The notes under the pieces were generated by a model. That model worked only from the letters and a program-made list of their open reading frames with translations, searched no databases and was not told the origin of the DNA. From the NCBI GenBank assembly GCA_023457535.1, contig JAEWLN010000057.1, positions 1 through 13,624 of the forward strand: a DNA stretch of 13,624 nt. The letters are read 5' to 3'. The DNA is from Bacteroidota bacterium. Its GTDB lineage: Bacteria > Bacteroidota > Bacteroidia > Flavobacteriales > Flavobacteriaceae. This document shows positions 7,988-13,624 of this stretch, one piece after another; within the stretch, counting starts at the first letter, position 1, and every line of letters starts with the position of its first letter. A program made the position numbers and the translations under genes.

Positions 7988-9339
7988 AAATACGATTCTT
8001 AGGTGGCGCCGGCACGGTTACCGGTTCCAAGACGCTGGTAGAGTGCAACGGCGTATCGCTACTGATTGATTGCGGACAATTCCAAGGCCTTAAAACCCTG
8101 CGCGAGCGCAATTGGGAACCTTTGCCTGTCTTGCCCGAAACGATCGACTTTGTATTGCTCACCCACGGGCACCTCGACCATTGCGGCTGGTTGCCACGGC
8201 TTGTCGATCAGGGATTTCGCGGCAAGATCCTGTGTACGTCACCCACGCGGGAAATCGCGCGCCTGATTTTGCTCGACAGTGCCAAAATCCAGGAAGAGGA
8301 AGCCGAGCAGGCCAACCGGTCGCGGTATTCGAAGCACGAACCGGCCGAACCGTTGTATACTGTGGCGCAGGCGCAAAAGGTATTTCCGCTTTTTCAGGTA
8401 GTTCACCCAAGTGAATCCGTTACGATCATTGACGGTATTTCGGCGGTATTTACCCACTCCGGGCATATTCTGGGCGCTTGCAGTATTGCCTTGCGCGTGG
8501 AAGGGAAGACCTTGGTTTTTTCAGGCGATATCGGACGCGACGACGACGTGCTGTTGTTCCCTCCGGCCAAACCCACGCATGCCGACTATGTTTTTCTGGA
8601 AAGCACCTATGGCAACAGGTTGCATCCGTCCACCAATGTAATGCTCGAGCTTGAAACGTACATCAACAACACGCTGCGCAATGGCGGAACGGTGATCATT
8701 CCCGGGTTTGCCGTTGAACGCGCGCAATCGATCATGTACCTTTTATGGCAGCTCAGAAAAGCCGGTCACATTCCGGATGTACCGCTGATTCTTGACACGC
8801 CGATGGGAATTGGCGTCCTGGAACTGTTCAAAAGCCATCCGCTGTGGCACAAGCTGACCCTTGACGATTGCGAGCAAATGTGCCGGATGTTCACGCTGGT
8901 GTCCGATTACGAGCAAACCATCGAAACCATTTACGACAACCAGCCCAAAGTTGTGGTCGCGGCAAGCGGGATGCTCACGGGCGGACGCGTGCTTTCCTAT
9001 TTGGAGCATTACATCGGGCGGGCCGAGACGACGGTAATCATCGCCGGTTATCAGGCCGAAGGAACCCGTGGCAGAAAGTTGCTCGAAGGCGCATCGGACA
9101 TCAAAATACACGGGCGCTATTTTGCAGTCAAGGCCAAAATCCTTGAAATCCAGGGCATGTCCGCACACGCCGATCAGGAAGGTTTGCTGCGATGGCTGTC
9201 CGAGATCCGGGATCCGCCGCGGCAGGTTTTCCTCGTACATGGCGAGAACGAATCGTCCGACGCGCTGCGCCTCAGGATTTACGAACGCTACGGCTGGGTC
9301 GCGCGCGCGCCGCTGCTCAATGATTGGGTTGAAATTTAG
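7984..9339 (+). CDS. Beta-CASP metallo-beta-lactamase fold RNase-like protein
   Basis: The 451-residue protein belongs to the MBL-fold beta-CASP group, the bacterial relatives of CPSF73/Ysh1, known members of which are RNA endo- or exonucleases. The N-terminus (MKIRFLGGAGTVTGS) and the zinc motif HGHLDH (H61, H63, D65, H66) are intact. Further metal ligands are H161 (SGHILGA) and D182 (FSGDIG). ESTYGNR follows at 206-212. The beta-CASP insertion includes PGFAVERAQ at 240-248 and AASGMLTGGRV at 327-336. The closing motifs GMSAHAD (H395) and VHGEN (H419) are also present, so all catalytic elements look functional. Cytoplasmic action is expected, as there is no signal peptide. Its start lies within the stop of the ATP-cone nuclease gene, so the two are probably made in fixed ratio. 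RNA is the likely substrate by family, but not proven. Confidence 0.93.
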   Translation: MKIRFLGGAGTVTGSKTLVECNGVSLLIDCGQFQGLKTLRERNWEPLPVLPETIDFVLLTHGHLDHCGWLPRLVDQGFRGKILCTSPTREIARLILLDSAKIQEEEAEQANRSRYSKHEPAEPLYTVAQAQKVFPLFQVVHPSESVTIIDGISAVFTHSGHILGACSIALRVEGKTLVFSGDIGRDDDVLLFPPAKPTHADYVFLESTYGNRLHPSTNVMLELETYINNTLRNGGTVIIPGFAVERAQSIMYLLWQLRKAGHIPDVPLILDTPMGIGVLELFKSHPLWHKLTLDDCEQMCRMFTLVSDYEQTIETIYDNQPKVVVAASGMLTGGRVLSYLEHYIGRAETTVIIAGYQAEGTRGRKLLEGASDIKIHGRYFAVKAKILEIQGMSAHADQEGLLRWLSEIRDPPRQVFLVHGENESSDALRLRIYERYGWVARAPLLNDWVEI

Positions 9340-9364
9340 CCTAAACGGCGTTCATTTTCAATAT

Positions 9365-9398
9365 TTTGCGGTTTAATGTTCCCGATTTGCTACTTTCG
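9365..9398 (+). promoter_or_regulatory. Promoter-like element before the DUF1003 gene
   Basis: TTTG (9365-9368) and TACTTTCG (9391-9398, one mismatch to TAnnTTTG) are 22 bp apart, within the range for flavobacterial -33/-7 elements. The ATG at 9466 follows about 67 nt later. The position in a 126-nt gap fits a separate transcript for the DUF1003 gene. Confidence 0.5.
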
Positions 9399-9465
9399 CG
9401 ACATCAACCATTGCTTCCGGTCAGATTTGTCAAAATAGATCTTGGGGCAATTTAAACTTGGGATT

Positions 9466-10161
9466 ATGACTACTTTTACCAGCCAATTGTCGCATAATAA
9501 ATTTCCGTTGTCCGACCGGATTGCGGCCCACACGATACGCAAATCGCTGCTGTCGTTCATCCAAGAAAGGTATCCGGAATTTCCGGCCGATGGATTCCTG
9601 TCTGTTTCAGAACTCAATGCGTTGCGCGAGAGCTACATTTTGCAATACATTTCCAAGCAAATCGGCGAACTGGGCGCACTTGAAAAGGCGGTGCTTTCGT
9701 CCATTTCCGACGACACTTCGCTGACCAACCAGCTCGACGACGATTCAGATCAAAACCGCACCCTAGGGCAGCGCATTGCCGACCGCGTGGCTACATTTGG
9801 CGGAAGCTGGGCGTTTATCGTTTGCTTTTTGCTGTTTATGCTGATCTGGATTGTGGCCAATACGTTTTGGCTGCTGCGCGCGGCGTTCGATCCCTATCCA
9901 TTTATTTTGCTGAACCTGATCTTATCGTGTATCGCGGCGTTGCAGGCCCCGGTCATCATGATGAGTCAGAACCGGCAGGAGGAAAAAGACCGCGAGCGTG
10001 CTAAAAAGGATTATATGATCAACCTCAAATCCGAGATCGAGATCCGGACGCTGCACGAAAAGGTGGACCATCTGATCATGCACCAACAGCAGGAATTGCT
10101 CGAATTGCAGCGCGTTCAGATCGAAATGATGAATGATATTTTGTCGCGGGTGGGGAAGTAG
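9466..10161 (+). CDS. DUF1003 family membrane protein
   Basis: The longest frame begins at a TTG (9442), but the ATG at 9466 is preferred; it gives 231 residues. The N-terminal half is cytoplasmic in character and charged. The DUF1003 signature starts at RIADRVATFGGSWAFI (103-118) and continues through a first membrane span at about 114-137 and FDPYPFILLNL (141-151). A second span lies at about 145-166, followed by APVIMMSQNRQEEKDR and YMINLKSEIEIRTLHEKVD. The C-terminus (about 185-230) is a Gln/Glu/Leu-rich amphipathic helix likely to form a coiled coil. This family is widespread and its biochemical role is not established to my knowledge. The acidic segment DDTSLTNQLDDDSDQ (82-96) separates a family-specific N-terminal extension from the core. 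The assignment is confident; function is left open. Confidence 0.92.
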   Translation: MTTFTSQLSHNKFPLSDRIAAHTIRKSLLSFIQERYPEFPADGFLSVSELNALRESYILQYISKQIGELGALEKAVLSSISDDTSLTNQLDDDSDQNRTLGQRIADRVATFGGSWAFIVCFLLFMLIWIVANTFWLLRAAFDPYPFILLNLILSCIAALQAPVIMMSQNRQEEKDRERAKKDYMINLKSEIEIRTLHEKVDHLIMHQQQELLELQRVQIEMMNDILSRVGK

Positions 10162-10194
10162 TTTTTTGGGTTGTCACGCGCGTGCGTTTTCAGC

Positions 10195-10495
10195 GGGATT
10201 ATGCGGGGATTCCGTAGCGGAAAAGTTTTTCAAAATTTGATTATTAGTTGCCCGTTGGGTTTTGTGACATATGGGAGGGAATACCTACGGTGACAATTGG
10301 TGTTATGGAAATAGGGTGGGATTAGGTGCGGTGATCGCTTGTGGGAAGAATTCTTATTTGTGTGTTGTTTTTGGCCAACTTGGTGTAGGGAGGGGATTAC
10401 CTGCGGTGATCCCGGGGAGAGAATTTTTGTTCGTTTGTTGTTTTTGGTCAACTGGGTGTTATGGGAATAGGGCGGGATTACCTGCGGTGATCCCT
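10195..10495. repeat. Degenerate tandem array of REP-like hairpin repeats
   Basis: Four related cores start at 10277, 10318, 10393 and 10474. The last two are identical 21-nt hairpins: arms GGGATTACC and GGTGATCCC (9 bp, one G-U pair) around TGC. The first two are decayed. A fifth, more degraded copy may lie at 10195-10214. Stretches between cores are also repeated: GTTGTTTTTGG(C/T)CAACT occurs at 10364-10380 and 10437-10453, and a TGTTATGG(A/G)AATAGGG segment precedes the cores at 10318 and 10474. The unit is therefore roughly 75-80 bp with hairpin cores. No convincing protein gene overlaps it. The region lies between convergent DUF1003 and tRNA-Ser transcription units, a usual place for REP-type elements. 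Confidence 0.7.
10210..10230 (+). terminator. Weak terminator-like hairpin after the DUF1003 gene
   Basis: A 5-bp stem TTCCG (10210-10214) / CGGAA (10218-10222) with a 3-nt loop is followed by AAGTTTTT. The stem is short and the T-run is offset by three bases. It is the only terminator-like element close to the end of the DUF1003 gene. Confidence 0.3.
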
Positions 10496-10520
10496 GGTGG
10501 GAGAGCAGTTTGTAAAATGC

Positions 10521-10545
10521 GCCGCGGTGCGGCTTTATTTTTTTT
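10521..10545 (+). terminator. Plus-strand terminator-like hairpin
   Basis: GCCGC (10521-10525) and GCGGC (10529-10533) form a 5-bp GC stem around GGT, followed by TTTATTTTTTTT. It would stop + strand transcription running from the DUF1003 side before it enters the oppositely oriented tRNA gene. Confidence 0.5.
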
Positions 10546-10592
10546 ACCCCAACCCTCAGGCAAGGCTTGGCAGCCTTTCCACGGGGTGGGGT

Positions 10593-10624
10593 AAAAAAAA
10601 TGCGCTTCTTTCGAAGCGCATTTT
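10593..10624 (-). terminator. Rho-independent terminator of tRNA-Ser
   Basis: Read on the - strand, a perfect 12-bp stem (AAAATGCGCTTC / GAAGCGCATTTT, + strand 10597-10608 and 10613-10624) with loop GAAA is followed by a run of eight T residues. It begins four bases past the 3' end of the tRNA gene. Confidence 0.85.
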
Positions 10625-10628
10625 ACAG

Positions 10629-10716
10629 CAGAGAGGAAGGGATTCGAACCCTCGATGCCCTTTTGGAGCATACACACTTTCCAGGCGTGCGCCTTCGACC
10701 ACTCGGCCACCTCTCT
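10629..10716 (-). tRNA. tRNA-Ser(GGA)
   Basis: The 88-nt gene folds as a class II tRNA. The acceptor stem is AGAGAGG / CCTCTCT with discriminator G, the D arm starts GCCGAGTGGTCGAAGGC, and the anticodon stem CACGC / GTGTG closes loop CTGGAAA. The anticodon is GGA (+ strand 10680-10682), which reads UCC/UCU serine codons. A long variable arm (GCTCC...) and the T arm with loop TTCGAAT complete it. CCA is not encoded (CTG follows the discriminator). It lies 28 nt after the stop of the exonuclease gene on the same strand, so co-transcription is possible. Confidence 0.96.
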
Positions 10717-10744
10717 AAGCGGCTGCAAATAACTTAAAAAAAAG

Positions 10745-12163
10745 TCAGTCTGCGAAATTTTCATCCATTAATTTAGTGTCGCTGTGTTGCGGGGTGTTAC
10801 CAGCGTACAAAACTTTGCGCGGGTACTTTTGCGCGAAACTTTGAATGACCTGCATCATGTAGCTGTTGCTGCGGTAAGGGGTAACGTGTTCGCGCAGCAT
10901 CGATAGATCGGTAACGGTGATGTCGTCAGTGAGATAACCCATGCCGTAAAAATGACCTTTTTCGACCCAGATACAACTGCGTTCGTCATCGCTCCGGCCT
11001 TTGTCGACAATCGCATAACTCATCCGATCCTGTTGTAAATGCGCAAGCGCCTGGTCCACAAGCGCGTTGTGCTGGTCCGCATCAGGCATTGGTGCTTCGG
11101 GCGTCATCGGGGTCATGTCCGCAAGTCTGGCGCGACCATATTGGCAAAATCGGTGATCGATACCAAACTTTTCGGCCAAGGTCCTGAGTTGTAAAACGGC
11201 TTCATATTCCGAGGAAAAGGTTTCTATACACGTTTGGAATTTGGCGGTTTTGCCCACGGCCAGATACGAATACCCGTTTCGCGCTTCATATCGGTAAAGT
11301 CCGAACGGCGACTCAAATCGTTTGAGCGCCGTATTGTATTGGGGCCATAATTTTTTGATTTCAGAACATTCGAGCAGCAAAGCCATGAGCTCCGTAGCGC
11401 ACACTTCGAACGATATGGCGTGGATGTCGCGCAAAAAATGTTGCCGTTGCGGCGTGATCTTATGGCCTGAAAAATGCTGCCCGACGCGTTTTTTAAGGTT
11501 GACCGCCTTGCCTACGTACACGACTTTATTGGTGCTGTTGTAAAAATAGTACACGCCTGGTTTTTCCGGCAGGCGTTCAAAATGATCGGGCGGCAGATTG
11601 GGCGGAAGCCGTTGGTCCTGCGCTGTCTTTTTGACCATTTGCGCCATTGCACCTTCCGTATCCCACTCGAGCAGTTGTGAAAAAAGAATCGCGGTCGCAT
11701 CGGCATCGCCACCGGCGCGGTGTTGGTTGATGATCGGGATGTTGAGGTTCCGGCACAAATTCCCGAGACTGTACGAGGCAAAACCCGGCCTGATCTTGCG
11801 TGCGGCGCGAACGGTACATAACTTGCGCGCCGTCCATTTAAAACCGGCCTGCTCGAGCTGGTGGCGCACGAACGAATAATCAAAATTGACATTGTGTGCC
11901 ACAAATATGCGCTCGTGAAGCAGTTCGAACACCTTTTCGGCGATGTCGTCAAATACGGGCGCATGCCGCACCATGTCGTTGCTGATGCCGGTCATCGCAA
12001 AAATCGGCAGCGGAATTTCCTTTTCAGGATTGACAAGCGTTTCCCATCGGTCAGTGATGCGCACGCCGTCATGGATCACAATGGCAATTTCCGTGATCCG
12101 GCTGCCACTGGCATTGCCGCCTGTGGTCTCGATGTCGACTATCGCGTACTGACTTGATTTCAT
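10745..12163 (-). CDS. DEDDh exonuclease / GIY-YIG nuclease fusion (DnaQ-UvrC-like)
   Basis: The frame extends to 12214, but the Met at 12163 places MKSSQYAIVDIET directly at the exonuclease start and gives 472 residues. Residues about 4-165 are a DnaQ/Pol III epsilon-type 3'-5' exonuclease: D10 and E12 (VDIETTGG), D95 (HNVNFD), H148 and D153 (HRAGGDADA) complete the DEDDh set. Residues about 199-280 are a UvrC/Cho-like GIY-YIG domain: GVYYF (203-207), VVYVGKA (214-220), R226, and E265 in ALLLECSEIK, then PQYN. Residues about 285-472 are a C-terminal region without a recognised fold. Similar DnaQ-UvrC fusions are known in Actinobacteria and Bacteroidota. A DNA-repair role that combines incision with 3' trimming is inferred. 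There is no UvrBC or HhH domain, so it is not UvrC itself. Confidence 0.9.
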   Translation of the reverse strand: MKSSQYAIVDIETTGGNASGSRITEIAIVIHDGVRITDRWETLVNPEKEIPLPIFAMTGISNDMVRHAPVFDDIAEKVFELLHERIFVAHNVNFDYSFVRHQLEQAGFKWTARKLCTVRAARKIRPGFASYSLGNLCRNLNIPIINQHRAGGDADATAILFSQLLEWDTEGAMAQMVKKTAQDQRLPPNLPPDHFERLPEKPGVYYFYNSTNKVVYVGKAVNLKKRVGQHFSGHKITPQRQHFLRDIHAISFEVCATELMALLLECSEIKKLWPQYNTALKRFESPFGLYRYEARNGYSYLAVGKTAKFQTCIETFSSEYEAVLQLRTLAEKFGIDHRFCQYGRARLADMTPMTPEAPMPDADQHNALVDQALAHLQQDRMSYAIVDKGRSDDERSCIWVEKGHFYGMGYLTDDITVTDLSMLREHVTPYRSNSYMMQVIQSFAQKYPRKVLYAGNTPQHSDTKLMDENFAD

Positions 12164-12259
12164 GGTGAAAAGGTTTGCAAAGTAACGAAATTGTCGGCAA
12201 TCGGGCGCGTTCATGAGCCATCTTAACGTTTAATTGATAACTTGCCAAAAATTTCCCGC

Positions 12260-12640
12260 ATGATCCGATCGCGCTACATTTACGACATTCTGGACCTGAT
12301 GCTCGACGGGGATCCGGACGGTTTTTTTGCGCGTGCCCAACTCCCGCACCTCACAGAAGCCGAAATCGAATATACCAATGAGGGCGCTTTCATCTTTTTC
12401 GACTACGACGGACCGCTGCCAGAGCAAATGCCCGATCCGGACGATCTGATGCTCGCCGGCGTGTTCATCGAATCGCGACAGGAGCAAATCCAGGCCGAGG
12501 CGGTGCTGTATTTTGCAGACGGCATCGCAGACTGTCTCGAGATTTTTTGCCACGATGGCCGTTATCCCGCGCGCGATTTGCATAGCTACACCCTTACGCA
12601 AGACTGGGGATTGCGCCGCGTGATCACCACCGAGGCGTAG
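12260..12640 (+). CDS. Hypothetical acidic protein
   Basis: The frame opens at a TTG (12242), but the ATG at 12260 is the likelier start and gives 126 residues (MIRSRYIYDILDLM). The protein is strongly acidic, with a DYDGPLPEQMPDPDDL stretch (about 51-66). It then has alternating beta-like segments (LMLAGVFIESR, AEAVLYFADGIADCLEIFCHDG). There is no signal peptide and no membrane span. I do not recognise the family. It is transcribed divergently from the exonuclease/GIY-YIG gene across a 96-nt gap and precedes the CotH gene by 63 nt. Small acidic alpha/beta proteins of this kind include some immunity proteins and some adaptors, but nothing here identifies a toxin partner, so no function is assigned. 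Base composition is like the neighbours. Confidence 0.7.
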   Translation: MIRSRYIYDILDLMLDGDPDGFFARAQLPHLTEAEIEYTNEGAFIFFDYDGPLPEQMPDPDDLMLAGVFIESRQEQIQAEAVLYFADGIADCLEIFCHDGRYPARDLHSYTLTQDWGLRRVITTEA

Positions 12641-12655
12641 CCGGGCACGCAACCC

Positions 12656-12691
12656 AAACGGCAAAGCGCAATCTACTGCGCACTAACCGTT
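12656..12691. other. Nested inverted repeat before the CotH gene
   Basis: AACGG (12657-12661) pairs with CCGTT (12687-12691), and inside it GCGCA (12666-12670) pairs with TGCGC (12677-12681). Both arms are 5 bp. It lies in the 63-nt gap after the small acidic protein gene. It could be a weak terminator without a T-run, or an operator. The support is structural only. Confidence 0.35.
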
Positions 12692-12703
12692 AAAAACCAA
12701 GCG

Positions 12704-13624
12704 ATGAATTTAAAATTACCGCTGGCGTTGCTTTTGCTCGTGTCGGCAAAATTGGGCGCCCAAAATTTCTACGACACCAATTCCATCCAGGAAATCAGAC
12801 TTTATTTTACCCAACCCGATTGGGAAACACAGCTCAACGTGCAGCAAATGGGCGATCGGAATTACATACCCGCCGAATCGGTCGTGATCAACGGCACTGC
12901 GTTTTCCAATGTCGGCGTCAAGTATAAAGGCAACAGCTCGTTCATTCCGTGGCATCCTAAAAACCCGTTCCACATCGAACTCGATACGTATCAGAACCAG
13001 GATTATCAAGGCTATACAGACATCAAGCTCAACAACGTCATCTTTGATCCGTCGTATGTTCGCGAGCCGCTCTCGTACGACATTTTGCGCCAGTACATGG
13101 CCGCCCCGCAGTGCAATTACGCGCATTTGTACATCAATGATGTGTTGCGCGGACTGTACGTCAACGTGGAGTCGATCACTAAAAAGTTCGTCCGGAAGCA
13201 TTTTCACTCTGATGACAACGCGTTTTTTGACTGCTCGCCGGTCAATGGCGCGGGCGCATCCACCGGATTCGAGGAATTGCCGACGCTTTTGTACTGGGGC
13301 AACAACGTCAATAATTACAATCTGGCGTACGAGATGAAGTCCGATACCGGCTGGGAATCGCTAATCGGACTGACGCAAACGCTCAACAACAATACCGCTG
13401 CGATCGAATCGGTACTCGATGTGGACCGCGCGCTGTGGATGCTCGCCTACGACAATCTGATGGTCAATATCGACAGTTATATCGGGGTGTTCAACCAGAA
13501 TTACTACTTGTATCAGGACGACAATGGCCGGTTCAACCCGATCGTTTGGGACCTGAACATGTCGCTGGGCGTATTTGCAGACCTGGGCAGCGCCATTTTG
13601 ACCAATACGCAGCAAAAGAAAACA
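12704..13624 (+). CDS. Secreted CotH-kinase family protein (3' partial)
   Basis: The frame starts at ATG 12704 and stays open to the window edge, giving 307 residues. A signal peptide (LPLALLLLVSAKLGA, then Q) directs export. Features of the CotH family (atypical secreted protein kinases, first known from Bacillus spore coats) follow: GVKYKGNSSF (71-80), KLNN plus FDPSYVRE (108-121), HLYINDVLRGLYVNVE (141-156), DNLMVNIDSY (250-259) and PIVWDLNMSLG (279-289). D283 in the last motif is a candidate active-site residue. CotH proteins in Bacteroidota are often large, with extra domains and a T9SS tail. The missing C-terminus would show whether that applies here. Kinase activity is known only for some family members, so the substrate is open. 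No clear promoter box is visible in the 63-nt gap upstream. Confidence 0.85.
   Translation, partial: MNLKLPLALLLLVSAKLGAQNFYDTNSIQEIRLYFTQPDWETQLNVQQMGDRNYIPAESVVINGTAFSNVGVKYKGNSSFIPWHPKNPFHIELDTYQNQDYQGYTDIKLNNVIFDPSYVREPLSYDILRQYMAAPQCNYAHLYINDVLRGLYVNVESITKKFVRKHFHSDDNAFFDCSPVNGAGASTGFEELPTLLYWGNNVNNYNLAYEMKSDTGWESLIGLTQTLNNNTAAIESVLDVDRALWMLAYDNLMVNIDSYIGVFNQNYYLYQDDNGRFNPIVWDLNMSLGVFADLGSAILTNTQQKKT

Larger units (their letters stand above)
10511..10627. repeat. 117-bp nested palindrome (MITE-like or double terminator)
   Basis: The ends are perfect 12-bp inverted repeats, TGTAAAATGCGC (10511-10522) and GCGCATTTTACA (10616-10627). Inside, 10538-10555 (T8-ACCCC-AACCC) pairs with 10584-10600 (GGG-T-GGGG-T-A8), with one bulged base. 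The centre holds AAGGCT / AGCCTT (10562-10577). AAAATGCGC is also present as a direct copy at 10597-10605. The whole piece can fold as one long hairpin or as two separate terminators facing opposite ways. No clean target-site duplication flanks it (GCAG lies two bases outside the left end and directly outside the right end). Confidence 0.6.

Noticed and set aside
8743..9240. A 165-codon - strand frame opposite the beta-CASP gene
   Set aside because: It is a shadow of the beta-CASP coding frame, which carries all the expected motifs on the + strand.
7154..9339. A restriction-modification system
   Set aside because: The PD-(D/E)XK domain is Mrr-like, but no methyltransferase, specificity subunit or translocase gene is present in the window, and the partner is a beta-CASP RNase-like protein.
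10277..10495. A CRISPR array
   Set aside because: Repeat spacing is irregular (41, 75 and 81 nt), the intervening segments are themselves related, the cores diverge, and no cas genes are visible.
10271..10594. A 107-codon + strand frame across the repeat array and palindrome
   Set aside because: It is composed of the repeat units plus the terminator region, has Gly/Val/Cys-rich low-complexity content, and lacks a convincing start context. The repeats explain the openness.
10497..10718. A 73-codon + strand frame containing RGRDSNPRCPFGAYTLSRRAPSTT
   Set aside because: This is the antisense of the tRNA-Ser gene and its terminator. Such translated tRNA shadows are a common annotation artefact.
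12177..12184. TACTTTGC on the - strand, 13 nt before the exonuclease/GIY-YIG start, as a -7 promoter box
   Set aside because: It is one base short of the TAnnTTTG spacing, has no TTG at a suitable -33 distance, and would leave almost no leader. It was kept out of the feature list.

Overview
The window (about 13.6 kb, GC roughly 50% by eye) looks like a Bacteroidota chromosome, most likely a comparatively GC-rich member of the Flavobacteriia. Three things point there: a polysaccharide-utilisation-type run of glycoside hydrolases, a T9SS type A-like C-terminal sorting domain, and genes with flavobacterial-style promoters (TAnnTTTG-like -7 boxes) and no clear Shine-Dalgarno sequences. Gene starts were moved from the longest frame to internal ATGs where signal peptides or domain boundaries required it.

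Region 1 (1-6340, + strand) is the downstream part of a beta-glucan (laminarin-type) utilisation locus. A 5'-truncated multi-module glycan-binding protein is followed by a GH16 endo-glucanase lipoprotein, a GH3 BglX-type beta-glucosidase, and a second, multidomain GH16 enzyme with a T9SS sorting tail. The inferred scheme is that the binding protein captures glucan, the two GH16 enzymes cut it on or outside the cell surface, and the GH3 enzyme trims oligosaccharides to glucose. SusC/SusD-like genes would be expected just upstream, outside the window. A strong intrinsic terminator at 6442-6480 closes the locus.

Region 2 (6480-9340, + strand) starts with a palindrome and promoter-like box. It then encodes a small coiled-coil probable lipoprotein, a protein joining an ATP-cone to a PD-(D/E)XK nuclease domain, and a beta-CASP metallo-beta-lactamase RNase-like protein that overlaps it by 4 nt (ATGA). 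The nuclease pair is the best candidate here for an under-described functional module.

Region 3 (9340-10720) holds a DUF1003 membrane protein with its own promoter-like element, then about 470 nt without a protein gene. That stretch contains a degenerate tandem array of hairpin-forming REP-like repeats and a 117-bp nested palindrome. The palindrome includes the terminator of tRNA-Ser(GGA), which lies on the - strand.

Region 4 (10745-13624) has a - strand DEDDh exonuclease/GIY-YIG (DnaQ-UvrC-like) fusion protein, a divergent small orphan protein, and the first 307 residues of a secreted CotH-kinase family protein that runs off the window.
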